Assembly: GCA_002304935.1 (NCBI GenBank)
Contig: DBPS01000047.1
Span: forward strand, 1,955-65,954
Origin: Candidatus Humimicrobium oleiphilum
GTDB taxonomy: Bacteria > Actinomycetota > Humimicrobiia > Humimicrobiales > Humimicrobiaceae
Direction of reading: 5' to 3'
DNA length: 64,000 bases
The position numbers and the translations under genes are program-made. Of this stretch, positions 9,201 to 17,486 are shown piece after piece. The notes beneath the pieces were generated by a model that saw only the letters and a list, made by a program, of their open reading frames with translations, was not told the origin of the DNA and did no database searches. Positions within the stretch are counted from its first letter, which is position 1. Each line of letters begins with the position of its first letter.

Positions 9201-9531
9201 GAAAAAATATTCTGAAAAAGATCTTGAAGAAGAGCTGCAGCTTAAAATTTATTTTCTTGCCATGAAAAAAAGCAATAATATATTTAAACTTATCCCTGAT
9301 ATTGAAAACAGAATCATAATCCCCAGATATTATGTAATAGGAAATGAACAAGATAATTTTTTTACAGTAAACATTTCTGAAAAAACCGAAGAAATAATAA
9401 CTGAAAAAATTTTAAATATCATAAGCAGCATAAAGGAAGAAAAATTCGATATAAATCCCAGAAATTATTTTAGCTGTAAAAGCTGCGAATATAAAATATT
9501 CTGTGAAAAATATTATGGAGAACCTATTTAA
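6244..9531 (+). CDS. UvrD/Rep-type helicase with C-terminal Fe-S nuclease, AdnAB-like subunit 1
   Basis: A 1095-residue protein. The SF1A helicase part has Walker A GPGTGKT (residues 26-32), motif II as LVDELQEL, motif III FGDDDQSVFKFRG and motif IV SNYRNS. The C-terminal motor motifs have drifted: motif V reads FYDCKNLEFNVVF instead of the usual H-x-AKGLEF, and motif VI reads ERRILYSGISRCK instead of VAxTRA. The last 250 residues form a RecB/AddB-like nuclease: FSAIDTYDDCPFKYKMRYF, the catalytic LIDFKSS, and the cysteines CKSCEYKIFC that with the upstream Cys would hold a 4Fe-4S cluster. It overlaps the next gene, and the pair probably forms a heterodimeric end-resection machine like mycobacterial AdnAB. 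Assignment as AdnA or AdnB is not made. Confidence 0.8.
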   Translation: MISYLHSINIFENVLQKRGSYIILGGPGTGKTMFLKEFVVYLTEYAGINPKKILVLTFNRKSSKYLRDEIAVKAGKTVSEIEVKTFYSLCLDFFKDYISGIGLNRINDYKDNRESNCQGESLIEDIFENDLNEIKILTAPEQWSLLTDIILETDEKKIPGIKKMFSNKNTRENIVQEIFDYILRAQENFRNASDLFKRFNPYSNKMLYEINTIYSAFNEALDRRKVYNYGKLLIDTFRILNSDDILKKNYKKKYEFILVDELQELNSAQHSLLKEISDDNVIYFGDDDQSVFKFRGSNINIFFNVFNNIPQKQKIFLSSNYRNSFPVLKMMENFISKNSLRIKKDYKQNHEKDIARKDGTGNSSGEIKVKSFVNRYEELNFIKNKILILNKKLGIPFNEMAVIMKGTDFETSLMENYFYQNSIPFFRKSSRSATNNRYSGYLLNICRLISFLDKINKENNKSVNDNEKEELNNKINSLTRSVFLSEFVNIDPVFFKETEYQYLKSVSQKKYLNIYEYFLKNIKTIKKTDEKNYLRILSLIKSINTHKKNLKKDAYAFVINLINDDNFGLPDKIRHYFGLSQNDKNSFSVFTNFLTSIRNFCSERSGENDIVFYLDFIERFNTNQFIEETEEALIEDNDNDGIRILSFYDCKNLEFNVVFIPFLNKGYFPTVISKPQIYENDYLAFLIEGRFFNDEEIKHQHLENERRILYSGISRCKNYLYITCSAGQLYSSFFDELLHILLERKEMNKIIPGSSNIKCLPEESPEACEKSLVKKKAIVSRYKTDAGRNKNEARYRLLLNYLKNYYSPFQWWNLITEEENELNPFTEDKSSNNFSFSAIDTYDDCPFKYKMRYFLKLRTEEENMSLIIGSLYHNIINRFFNEDNGSDFDSLSVIIDETLENNKDNFKYHFYFKEIKNEMKKNFINFYNNFSYLIKDDACSSLNDRIFTEKEFIFDIDDKNRIKGKIDLINLRDEGFAELIDFKSSQKKYSEKDLEEELQLKIYFLAMKKSNNIFKLIPDIENRIIIPRYYVIGNEQDNFFTVNISEKTEEIITEKILNIISSIKEEKFDINPRNYFSCKSCEYKIFCEKYYGEPI

Positions 9532-12500
9532 ACCTTCGTCTGAGCAGAAAAAAGTGATTTTTGACGAAGAAAAGATAAAAAAAGTAATTGCCTGTGCAGG
9601 GTCCGGGAAAACAACCGTTCTGACTGCAAGTATTATAAACATATTGAAAGAAAAAAAATGCCTTCCATCCGAGATACTGGCACTTACTTTTACAAAAAAT
9701 GCGGCCCTGAATATGAAGATCAGGATTTCAAAAGAGATACCCTGCGCAATTGATTCTGAAATGATAGATATTTATACATTTAATTCATTCGGTAATCAGA
9801 TTATAAGAGAAAACAGCTTTCAGTTCGGGCTATCAAAAAATTTTAATCTGTTGAATGAAGCAAAATCATGGCAGATAGTTTTTGAAATTTTTAAAAATTC
9901 TGATTTTAAATACTTGAAAGCAGGCAAAAACATTGCCCTCTTTACAAAAAAAATACTGGACTATATATGGGATATTAAAAATAATCTCATCGATTCTGAC
10001 ATTATAAGAAATTATCTGGATAAATATGAATCTATTCTTTCAGAATATAAAAGCAGGGGACTTCAAAAAGAAGAAGTAAATAAAATAAATTATCTGCGTG
10101 AGATATTCAGCATATATATTGAATATGAAAAATTAAAATCATTAAAAAACTGCATTGATTATGCTGATCAGATTTTTATGCCGTACAGATTGTTTGATGG
10201 CTCTGTTTCTGTCCGGGAAAAATATCAGCAAAAATATAAGTTTATTTTCGTTGACGAATTTCAGGATACAAATAATTCACAGGCATATCTTCTCGCAAAA
10301 ATATTTAACCCTAAAAGAAACAGCATGATGATAGTAGGGGATGATGATCAGGGGATTTATGGATTTAGGGGAGCCTCTGTTGAAAACATAATAGACATGC
10401 AGTATTTTGAATCAGAACTTGTTTCAGACACCAAACCTTATCTCTTAACCATAAATTTCAGATCAGGTGAAAAAATAATCAATTTTGCAAATAATATAAT
10501 CAGCAATAATGCAGGCAGAAACATAAAAACCATAAAACCTGAGTTTTCAGGAAAAACATCAGAAGTGTTTTTCTTTAAAACTATAGACATGAAAGAAGAA
10601 GCTCTTATTATTTGTGAAATGATTAAAAAATTAAGAGAAAAAGGCATAATGCTAAAAGATATGGCAATATTATGCAGAAAGAAAAAGTTCAATGAAATAA
10701 TAAAAATCTTAAACAAAGAGAATATCAGATATGAGTTTATAGGAAATAAAAATCTTTTTTATGAAAATGAGATCCTTTTTTTATTAAGCTGGCTTAAACT
10801 TGTTTATAATATATATGATGAAGAGAGTCTTATTTATTTATTTAAATCATCCAGATATAAAATTCCTGACAGAGACATTTATTTTTTAAAAAATCATATC
10901 GGTATCTCTAATGAAAATCCAGGTGATTGTAAAAAAGAAATAATTGTTTCTTCAAGGTATCTGATAAAGTCCCTGAAAACAGCAAATGAAAATAAATTCA
11001 TAACAAAGGAAACGGGTAACAAGATAAAATCCTTTCTTTCAGAGCTCGGAACCTATATAAAGAAGTCTGAACAGTATGATCTCAGCGGTATTATTAATTT
11101 TATTTTTCATTCTTCAGGGCTGTATGATGAAATAAGATCCGGGTTTGGGCAGAATTTAAGGAAAAAAATAAAAAATGTTGAATCTCTTATCAGAATAGCT
11201 TCAGATTTTGAACAGGATAATTCTGATGCAAATTTTGAAAGTTTTGTAATCTATCTTCAGCAGCTGGCAAAGACTGAGGTAGAGGATCCAGACAGTATTG
11301 AGATTTCAGGAGATAATGCCGTAAAAATAATGAGCATACATGCAGCCAAAGGCCTGGAATTCAAAATAGTCTTTCTTCCAATGCTATGGGATAAAGACTA
11401 CAAGCCCAAATTAAATTCAAAAGCTGAATTTGAACTTCCTTCCTGTCTCAGGACAGATAGCAGGATCTGGTCAGAAAAAGCATCTTATTCAAGCATGACA
11501 AAGTTTAAGGATAGACTAAAAGACAGAATCAGGGAAGAAGAACGAAGAATCTTTTATGTCGCTGTCACAAGAGCAGAAAAGCTTCTTGTTCTGTCCCAGC
11601 CCTTATTTGAGGATTATCAGGGAAATAATGATGAAAAACCTGCCGAACTTCTCAAGTTTATTGAGGAAGGTATCAATAATACATGCGGGTCCGATGATAA
11701 AAATCAAAATACAGCAATCATCAAAATCAGGGATAATGTCGAAATTTTAAACAAAGATAGTTTTATTGAAAGCAGAAATACATTGAACGAGTTTGAAGAA
11801 ATTATAGGAAATTTGCAGCCTGAGGGTAAAAAATCAAAAAAAATCAATACGCAGAATAAGGATGCAAAAAACAAAAGAATCCTTCTGCCGGATTTTGGAA
11901 ATAAAAAGAACATAGCCAGACTTGAAAATGAATTATTTGAAGATATCTGTAGAACAGAAGAGAAAGATATAAGAGCAGTTTCTAAAAAAGGTACCTATAA
12001 ACAAAAAATAATAGGTAGCAATAAAAGATTTTTTACATTAACAGAAATACTTTCATATATCATTTGCCCGAAAATGTATGAATTAAGATATTTAATTAAT
12101 ATCCCCGAAAATACTGATAAAGGAAATACTGGGTTTGGAACAAAAATACATAAACTTATTGCTGATATAAGCATGCACTTATTCAAAGCATATAATGACA
12201 ATAAAAACGGATGCAAAGATCATTCAGAATATAATATCCTGTTCAAAAAATACTATCTTGAGATTCAGCTGATAAAAAATGAAAAATTAAAAAAATGTCT
12301 TACAAGCTTTATTGACAGCAATATTCTGGATTTCGAACAAGTATACGAAATCTTTCTTGAAGAACTTTTTTACTGGAAAATAGATGATTTTTTTATAAGA
12401 TGCCAGATAGACAGGGCAGATATACTGAAAAATGGTTTATTAAATATTTATGATTATAAATCCGGCTCTAAAAATAACAATATTAATGATTTGTACTATA

Positions 12501-12745
12501 AAAATCAGATCAAGTTCTATCTTCTTGCTGCATCAGATTATTTCAAAATCCCTGCCGAGAGAGCTGCAGGTCATATTTTATATCTTGGAAGTGGCGAGAC
12601 TGATAAAAACTTGCTGGATCTGCCAGCATGCGATTACGAAAAAGAAAAGATCAGGCAGGCTGTTTCCGGCATAGTTTCATATGATTTTAAAAGCAAATCA
12701 GTAAATGAATGCAGCAGATGCACCTATTCTTCAATATGCAATTAA
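9515..12745 (+). CDS. UvrD-type helicase with C-terminal Fe-S nuclease, AdnAB-like subunit 2
   Basis: About 1076 residues from the ATG at 9515; a GTG at 9503 is an alternative and neither has a good ribosome site. The motor motifs are canonical: CAGSGKTT (Walker A, residues 27-34), FVDEFQDTN, VGDDDQGIYGFRGA, TINFRS, SIHAAKGLEFKIVFLP and EEERRIFYVAVTRAE. The C-terminus has the nuclease core (LTEILSYIICPKMYELRYL, then a catalytic YDYKSGS) and a terminal CSRCTYSSIC that completes a Fe-S cysteine set. Here the helicase looks fully active, unlike subunit 1. The start lies inside the end of the preceding gene, implying coupled synthesis of two partners. It faces ilvE; the 57 bases between them hold no clear terminator. 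Confidence 0.8.
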   Translation: MENLFKPSSEQKKVIFDEEKIKKVIACAGSGKTTVLTASIINILKEKKCLPSEILALTFTKNAALNMKIRISKEIPCAIDSEMIDIYTFNSFGNQIIRENSFQFGLSKNFNLLNEAKSWQIVFEIFKNSDFKYLKAGKNIALFTKKILDYIWDIKNNLIDSDIIRNYLDKYESILSEYKSRGLQKEEVNKINYLREIFSIYIEYEKLKSLKNCIDYADQIFMPYRLFDGSVSVREKYQQKYKFIFVDEFQDTNNSQAYLLAKIFNPKRNSMMIVGDDDQGIYGFRGASVENIIDMQYFESELVSDTKPYLLTINFRSGEKIINFANNIISNNAGRNIKTIKPEFSGKTSEVFFFKTIDMKEEALIICEMIKKLREKGIMLKDMAILCRKKKFNEIIKILNKENIRYEFIGNKNLFYENEILFLLSWLKLVYNIYDEESLIYLFKSSRYKIPDRDIYFLKNHIGISNENPGDCKKEIIVSSRYLIKSLKTANENKFITKETGNKIKSFLSELGTYIKKSEQYDLSGIINFIFHSSGLYDEIRSGFGQNLRKKIKNVESLIRIASDFEQDNSDANFESFVIYLQQLAKTEVEDPDSIEISGDNAVKIMSIHAAKGLEFKIVFLPMLWDKDYKPKLNSKAEFELPSCLRTDSRIWSEKASYSSMTKFKDRLKDRIREEERRIFYVAVTRAEKLLVLSQPLFEDYQGNNDEKPAELLKFIEEGINNTCGSDDKNQNTAIIKIRDNVEILNKDSFIESRNTLNEFEEIIGNLQPEGKKSKKINTQNKDAKNKRILLPDFGNKKNIARLENELFEDICRTEEKDIRAVSKKGTYKQKIIGSNKRFFTLTEILSYIICPKMYELRYLINIPENTDKGNTGFGTKIHKLIADISMHLFKAYNDNKNGCKDHSEYNILFKKYYLEIQLIKNEKLKKCLTSFIDSNILDFEQVYEIFLEELFYWKIDDFFIRCQIDRADILKNGLLNIYDYKSGSKNNNINDLYYKNQIKFYLLAASDYFKIPAERAAGHILYLGSGETDKNLLDLPACDYEKEKIRQAVSGIVSYDFKSKSVNECSRCTYSSICN

Positions 12746-12802
12746 TGAAAAATGTCTTCAGTAAATATACCTATTATACAATATACAATTAATAAATTTA
12801 CT

Positions 12803-13735
12803 TTAAATTACTTTGGTGCACCATTTTGAGTATTTTTTGATATTGTTCCTAACTGCAAGAAAATAAATATCCTGAATTTTTTTTGTTATTTTGCCGATCT
12901 CATTACTGCTTATGATTCTTCCGTCAACATTTCCGATCGGGGCTATCTGTGCACCTGTTCCACAGAAAAACAATTCATCAGCAGTATAAAGTTCAGTTCT
13001 GCTAATCTGTCTTTCAATTACAGGTAAATCCAGTTCTTCTTTTGAAAGTTCAATAACCGTATTTCTTGTTATCCCCTCAAGTATGTCATTGCTTACAGGG
13101 GGAGTAAAAAGTGTCTCGTTTTTTACCATGAATAAATTCATTGCACTTCCCTCAGAAATAAAACTTGTTCCAAATGACAGGGTGATAGCTTCGTCGTAAC
13201 CGTTTATCAGTGCTTCCGTTTTCTGGAGAGCAGCATTAACATAGCTGCCAGATATTTTTGCCCTGGGCGGTATACAGTTGTCCGGCACTCTTGACCAGGA
13301 AGATACGCATACTTTTAAAGCTCTTGACAGATCAAGATATTCTCCAAGAGGGATTGTATAAATAAAAAGATCCTGGGAATCCTTGTTGAGTTTCGGACCA
13401 ATATTAAGGTCGCCATTATAGGCAAAAGGCCTTATGTATGAATCTTCGCTGTAATTTTCTTTTTTTAAAAGATCTATAGTGTAATCACATAAGTCTTTAA
13501 TGGAATAATTAATTTTCAGCATCATTATTTTGGCACTTTCAAAAAGCCTTCTATAGTGGTCTTCCAGCCTGAAAATATAGTTTGCTTTTTCGATATCATT
13601 CCAATAACTTCTTATCCCTTCAAAAACTGCTGTTCCGTATTGAAGCGCACTAGTCCTTATATCGATTTTTGCTTCTTCCATTGGCACTATTCTGCCCTGA
13701 AAGAAAGCATAATTGGGATGGTTTAAATTTTCCAT
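12803..13735 (-). CDS. ilvE: Branched-chain amino acid aminotransferase
   Basis: A 310-residue fold-type IV PLP transaminase, the final step of leucine, isoleucine and valine synthesis (2-oxo acid plus glutamate). Family motifs are YGTAVFEGIRSY near the N-terminus, the Schiff-base lysine in PPRAKISGSYVNAAL, GYDEAITL, the EGSAMNLF loop and LEGITRNTVIELS. The length fits the IlvE group. The ATG has an AAGGA site 10 bases upstream. It stands apart from the ilv/leu operon that starts 7 kb away, and about 135 bases upstream lies a structured RNA ending in a terminator, so ilvE may be controlled by that leader or by a nearer weak promoter (TATAAT on the minus strand at 13816-13821). Confidence 0.92.
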   Translation of the reverse strand: MENLNHPNYAFFQGRIVPMEEAKIDIRTSALQYGTAVFEGIRSYWNDIEKANYIFRLEDHYRRLFESAKIMMLKINYSIKDLCDYTIDLLKKENYSEDSYIRPFAYNGDLNIGPKLNKDSQDLFIYTIPLGEYLDLSRALKVCVSSWSRVPDNCIPPRAKISGSYVNAALQKTEALINGYDEAITLSFGTSFISEGSAMNLFMVKNETLFTPPVSNDILEGITRNTVIELSKEELDLPVIERQISRTELYTADELFFCGTGAQIAPIGNVDGRIISSNEIGKITKKIQDIYFLAVRNNIKKYSKWCTKVI

Positions 13736-13869
13736 AGCGTTTCGTCCTTACTTATAAATTTAGTTTAAAAATAAAATTTTTTAAAAATTAATCTATTAAA
13801 TTTTACTCTTTTAAGATTATATTTCAATTAAAAGAATAAAAGAAAAATATGAAGACAAGTGTGGCAAAT

Positions 13870-13930
13870 AAAAAAACTCCGAGTTATCTTTTACCATGGT
13901 TCACACTTTAGGTTACTCAACATCTCGGAG
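13870..13930 (-). terminator. Intrinsic terminator/attenuator ahead of ilvE
   Basis: On the minus strand CTCCGAG (13924-13930) pairs with CTCGGAG (13877-13883) and is followed at once by seven T residues (13870-13876). The loop is long, 40 bases, with further weak pairing inside. The position between promoter and ilvE allows a premature-termination switch. Confidence 0.65.
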
Positions 13931-14038
13931 CTTCTCTTAGAACTTTCCTCAGGGACTTTTCCAAAATCAGCTTACTCTTTTATTACTTTCGTCCTAAAAT
14001 TTATTCTGTTTTGAGAGGTTGCCTCCTGTTCTAAGACA
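13870..14038 (-). ncRNA. Unassigned structured RNA upstream of ilvE (leader or stand-alone sRNA)
   Basis: A transcript of about 170 nt is predicted on the minus strand between a strong promoter (14045-14073) and an intrinsic terminator. Drawn by hand it forms a closing stem UCUUAGAAC/GUUCUAAGA (9 bp, perfect). Inside are a hairpin GGAGG-CAA-CCUCU and a second arm built on UUUAGGAC/GUCC-C-UGAG, giving a three-way junction, followed by the terminator CUCCGAG/CUCGGAG with U7. I compared it with the T-box, SAM, lysine, TPP, FMN, cobalamin, M-box, 6S, SRP and RNase P consensus features I know, and none fits. No peptide rich in Ile, Leu or Val is encoded in it. Confidence 0.6.
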
Positions 14039-14044
14039 ATCATT

Positions 14045-14073
14045 AATATAGCAATTAAAAAAATCATTGTCAA
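14045..14073 (-). promoter_or_regulatory. Sigma-70-type promoter for the RNA upstream of ilvE
   Basis: Read on the minus strand, a perfect TTGACA (14068-14073) is separated by exactly 17 bases from TATATT (14045-14050). The predicted start falls near 14038, just before the closing stem of the RNA. Confidence 0.8.
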
Positions 14074-14212
14074 TATTAATTCAAATAAAAAATTAAAAAA
14101 TTAAAAAAATTAATTGTATTTTACATCAGCATTATGCAATAAATATAAAATGAAACAGTAGGTGTATAATAATTACTTTTAATAAGAATAAAAAATATTA
14201 TGAAGATTGAAT

Positions 14213-14875
14213 ATGAGAATTCCACTTGAATTAATTCAGATTTTTTTCAGCGCAATGATAGTTGGTTTTTCGGGTGCACTTGTCCCTGGCCCGATGTTTA
14301 CGCTTGTTGTAACCAGAGTAGCTCAAAAAGGTTTCCGCGCATCTTTGTTAATTGTCCTGGGACATGCAGTTGCTGAACTTGCAATACTTGTAATTTTTCT
14401 ATTCGGACTAATTAACTATCTTAAAAATGAGATAGTGATTAAAATAATAGGTATTCTTGGCGGAGCAGGTCTTCTATATCTTGCTTATGATATGATATCT
14501 TCAAGTATAAAAAATAAAATTAAAATAGACTTTGATGCAAGTCCCAGAGAAAAAATCAGTAATGGCAAAAACAATGCTTTTATTCTTGCTCAGGGATTTT
14601 TAATAAATCTTGTAAATCCTTACTGGTATATCTGGTGGGTGACTGTAGGTGCAGCTTTTCTGATTAAAAGTTCTTCGTTCGGATATATGGGGACTTTCAT
14701 TTTTTATACAGGGCATATCAGTTCTGATTTTATCTGGTATTTATTTATAGGATTTATTTTAAGCAGAGGGAAAAGAATAATCAACCAGAAGGCATACAGG
14801 ATATTGTTTTTAATCTGCGGGTTATTTCTTGTTTATCTTGGTATAAAATTTATAATTGACTTTACCATGAGATAA
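14213..14875 (+). CDS. LysE/RhtB family exporter
   Basis: About 220 residues, nearly all hydrophobic, with about six membrane helices. The family signature is near the N-terminus (FSGALVPGPMFTLVV) and a second conserved patch is FLINLVNPYWYIWWVTVG, around residues 138-155. LysE/RhtB proteins export amino acids or related small metabolites across the inner membrane; the substrate cannot be told. The ATG at 14213 is preferred over the TTG two codons earlier. A TATAAT at 14165-14170 is a likely -10 box. The gene lies 60 bases ahead of bshC, on the same strand, so a link to thiol or cysteine export is possible but only by position. Confidence 0.85.
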   Translation: MRIPLELIQIFFSAMIVGFSGALVPGPMFTLVVTRVAQKGFRASLLIVLGHAVAELAILVIFLFGLINYLKNEIVIKIIGILGGAGLLYLAYDMISSSIKNKIKIDFDASPREKISNGKNNAFILAQGFLINLVNPYWYIWWVTVGAAFLIKSSSFGYMGTFIFYTGHISSDFIWYLFIGFILSRGKRIINQKAYRILFLICGLFLVYLGIKFIIDFTMR

Positions 14876-14935
14876 TTATGGATGAAATAAGGCTATACTG
14901 ATAATATTAAAAATAGTTAAACAGAGCAGTATATA

Positions 14936-16612
14936 ATGAATTTTAATGTCATAGGATTAAAGAATAATATTTTTTATTATAGCAATCTTTACAGGGACTA
15001 TGTATTTGAATTTGATAAATTAAGTAATTTTTTTTCATACGATTACAGATCGCTTGATCAATATAAAACAAGAATTGATTTTTTAAAGAAAACTTATGAT
15101 AAAGACATTATAGATAATCTCTGTGATGAGCTATATGAGTATAATCACTTGCTTGGATGCGGAAAAAAAACTCTTGAAAATATAAATATTCTAAAAAATG
15201 AAGACTCCTTTACTCTTGTAGCAGGACAGCAGCCCGGAATTTTTTCAGGTCCTCTGTATACCATATATAAAGCTATAAGCCTGGTATCTCTTTCCGCTTT
15301 ACTTTCCGAGAAGCTGAATGTAAAAATCACACCTGTATTCTGGAATGCATCTGAAGATAACGACATAGATGAAGTAAAGAGTATAAACATACCTTCAGGT
15401 ACTCTTGAAAAAATATCAATCGATATACCTGAATATCTAAGCAGATTAAGTTTTTCAAAGGTAATCCTTCCCGTAGATGAATATGAAAATTTAGTAAGAA
15501 AATTGCTTGATAGCCTGCAGGCTACAGAATATAAAAAAGAAATAGAGAAATTTTTAAACAGAATACTTGATATCATGATGAATGCAGGGAAAAATGACGG
15601 TTTTTCAGTTTCCAGGTTTTTTTCAGCAATTTTGTGCCAGTTATTTTCAGATTATGGTCTTGTCATAATAGATCCCGAGCTCTCGGTTTTGAAAAAATTT
15701 TCCCGGAAAATAATAGAATTTGATATTTCAAAACAGTCGGAGATACATGGTTCAATAGACTTTAATTCCAGGGAACTGGCAGCTCTAGGGTATCATAATC
15801 AGCTAAACCTGCTAAGAGATCATCTGGACTTTTTTTTAAATACGAAAAATGGAAGGGAAAAAATAAGAATAAATGAAAAAGGTAATTACTGCATTCAGGG
15901 ATATGATAGCAAAAAGAATGAATTTTCTTTAAATGAGCTAAAAGATGTCTTGTTGAAAAATATAAGCGACACTGCATTAAATGTAATTACCAGGCCGGTT
16001 CTGCAGGACTGGGTCCTTCCCAATATTGCAACAGTCTGCGGACCGGGAGAAATAAGTTATTTTGCCCAGATCAAAGATATCTATACTTTTTTCGGGATAG
16101 AAATGCCTGTCATAATCCCCAGGCTTTCAGCTACCTTAATTGAGAAAAAAATAAAAGAATCTATGCAAAAAATAAAGCTGGATTATGAAAGTCTGGAACT
16201 TTTTCCTGACAGACAGGCCAGAACAATGCTTAAAAATATGATCGGATTCGATATTAATTCATTTCTGCTCGGACTTGAAAATGAAGTAAGCGGGTTAATT
16301 GGTGATAAAAAGAAAATACTGAAGAAACATGATATTGATGGAGAAAACTCTTTTAACAGAATTGAAAATAATTTAAAGAAAGAAATAGAAATATTGGGGA
16401 AAAGAATAATATCAGGATATGGCAGAAAGAATACTTACGTTGCTGATTCAATAAATAAAATTTATAATAATCTGCTGCCTGAAAAAAATCTTCAGGAAAG
16501 AAGTGTCAATATTTTTGATTATATAAACAGGTATGGGTTTCAAATCATAAATGGCATAAAAGAAAATATAAATCCATTTGATTTCAATCATAAATTTATA
16601 GAAATAATGTGA
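14936..16612 (+). CDS. bshC: Putative cysteine ligase BshC (bacillithiol synthesis)
   Basis: A 558-residue protein of the BshC family, which adds cysteine to glucosaminyl-malate in the last step of bacillithiol synthesis. The best signature is VAGQQPGIFSGPLYTIYKAI near residue 100, then PVFWNASEDNDIDEV, matching the GQQ-x-G-x-FGGPLYT and PVFW-x-A-x-EDHD blocks of the family. TRPVLQDWVLPNIATVCGPGEISYFAQ lies at about residue 340 and a long coiled-coil-like helix at 430-500. The length is in the normal range (about 540). It is first in the order bshC-bshB-bshA, 18 bases before bshB. The ATG follows a weak ribosome site. Confidence 0.9.
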   Translation: MNFNVIGLKNNIFYYSNLYRDYVFEFDKLSNFFSYDYRSLDQYKTRIDFLKKTYDKDIIDNLCDELYEYNHLLGCGKKTLENINILKNEDSFTLVAGQQPGIFSGPLYTIYKAISLVSLSALLSEKLNVKITPVFWNASEDNDIDEVKSINIPSGTLEKISIDIPEYLSRLSFSKVILPVDEYENLVRKLLDSLQATEYKKEIEKFLNRILDIMMNAGKNDGFSVSRFFSAILCQLFSDYGLVIIDPELSVLKKFSRKIIEFDISKQSEIHGSIDFNSRELAALGYHNQLNLLRDHLDFFLNTKNGREKIRINEKGNYCIQGYDSKKNEFSLNELKDVLLKNISDTALNVITRPVLQDWVLPNIATVCGPGEISYFAQIKDIYTFFGIEMPVIIPRLSATLIEKKIKESMQKIKLDYESLELFPDRQARTMLKNMIGFDINSFLLGLENEVSGLIGDKKKILKKHDIDGENSFNRIENNLKKEIEILGKRIISGYGRKNTYVADSINKIYNNLLPEKNLQERSVNIFDYINRYGFQIINGIKENINPFDFNHKFIEIM

Positions 16613-16630
16613 ATAGAGGCGAAAAGAATA

Positions 16631-17371
16631 ATGGATAGGGATAATAGGAATAAAGATACTATAGACATAATAGCTTTTGCACCCCATCCGGATGATGCTG
16701 AGATGGGATGCGGCGGTCTTTTAATAGCAATGAAAAAGAAAGGCTACAGAACGGGCATAGTAGATCTTACAAGAGGAGAACTTTCCAGCAATGGAAACCT
16801 TGAAACAAGAAGAAAAGAAACCTTGAAAGCTACAGAGATTTTAATGCTTGATTTAAGAGAAAACCTTGACATGCCTGATGGAAATATAGAGTGTAATATG
16901 AAGAATAAATTAAAAGTAATCTCTGTTTTAAGAAAGTATACTCCTGGAACCGTTCTGTTCCCTTATTATCAGGACAGACATCCTGATCATGAAAATTCAT
17001 CAAAACTTATAAGGGAAGCAGTTTTTCTATCAGGCCTTTCAAAATTAGAAACAGGCATACAGGCTCACAGGCCGGATATTGTGTTAAATTATATGCTTCA
17101 TCATGAATTCGACCCTTCTTTTATTGTAGATATTTCAGAATATTTTGAAGAAAAAGTGGAAGCAATAAAATCATATGATTCACAATTCTTTTCAGGGGAA
17201 AACAATCACATAATAACACATATAAGTACAAAAGCCTTTAAAGAGATTTTATATACAAGGGCCAAATATTTCGGACTTAAAATAAGAGCGGAATACGGAG
17301 AGCCATATTATATTAATTCAAAAATAAAAGTAAATGATCCTGTCAGTTTTTTTGATTATATCGTTTATTAG
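16631..17371 (+). CDS. bshB: Bacillithiol biosynthesis deacetylase BshB (PIG-L family)
   Basis: A 246-residue PIG-L/LmbE zinc deacetylase. It opens with IIAFAPHPDDAEMGCGG (zinc ligands His and Asp in HPDDAE) and has DLTRGELSSNG and the third ligand region QDRHPDHENSS. In the bacillithiol pathway it removes the acetyl group from GlcNAc-malate. The family also includes the mycothiol deacetylase MshB and conjugate amidases, but the flanking bshC and bshA genes and the length fit BshB1. It is probably cytoplasmic and co-transcribed with both neighbours. Confidence 0.88.
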   Translation: MDRDNRNKDTIDIIAFAPHPDDAEMGCGGLLIAMKKKGYRTGIVDLTRGELSSNGNLETRRKETLKATEILMLDLRENLDMPDGNIECNMKNKLKVISVLRKYTPGTVLFPYYQDRHPDHENSSKLIREAVFLSGLSKLETGIQAHRPDIVLNYMLHHEFDPSFIVDISEYFEEKVEAIKSYDSQFFSGENNHIITHISTKAFKEILYTRAKYFGLKIRAEYGEPYYINSKIKVNDPVSFFDYIVY

Positions 17372-17486
17372 TGACATTAAGAATTTTTAACGACAGATAT
17401 GGCCTGGAAATCAGATTATCAGAGTAAAAAAAAGCGCAGACTTGATTCTTAAAAAATACAATTAAATAAATATTAATAATCAGGAA

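Noticed and set aside
13900..13932. Short frame M-L-S-N-L-K-C-E-P-W in the RNA upstream of ilvE
   Set aside because: No ribosome site, lies within the terminator loop and is not rich in branched-chain residues.
13930..13960. RNase P RNA fragment (GAGGAAAGU)
   Set aside because: The nonamer matches the conserved RNase P segment, but none of the other conserved regions are present and the transcript is too short.
13870..14040. T-box leader for ilvE
   Set aside because: GUGUGAACCAUGGU resembles a T-box core slightly, but the invariant UGGN-ACC spacing is not met and the terminator's 5' arm lies upstream of it, opposite to T-box order.
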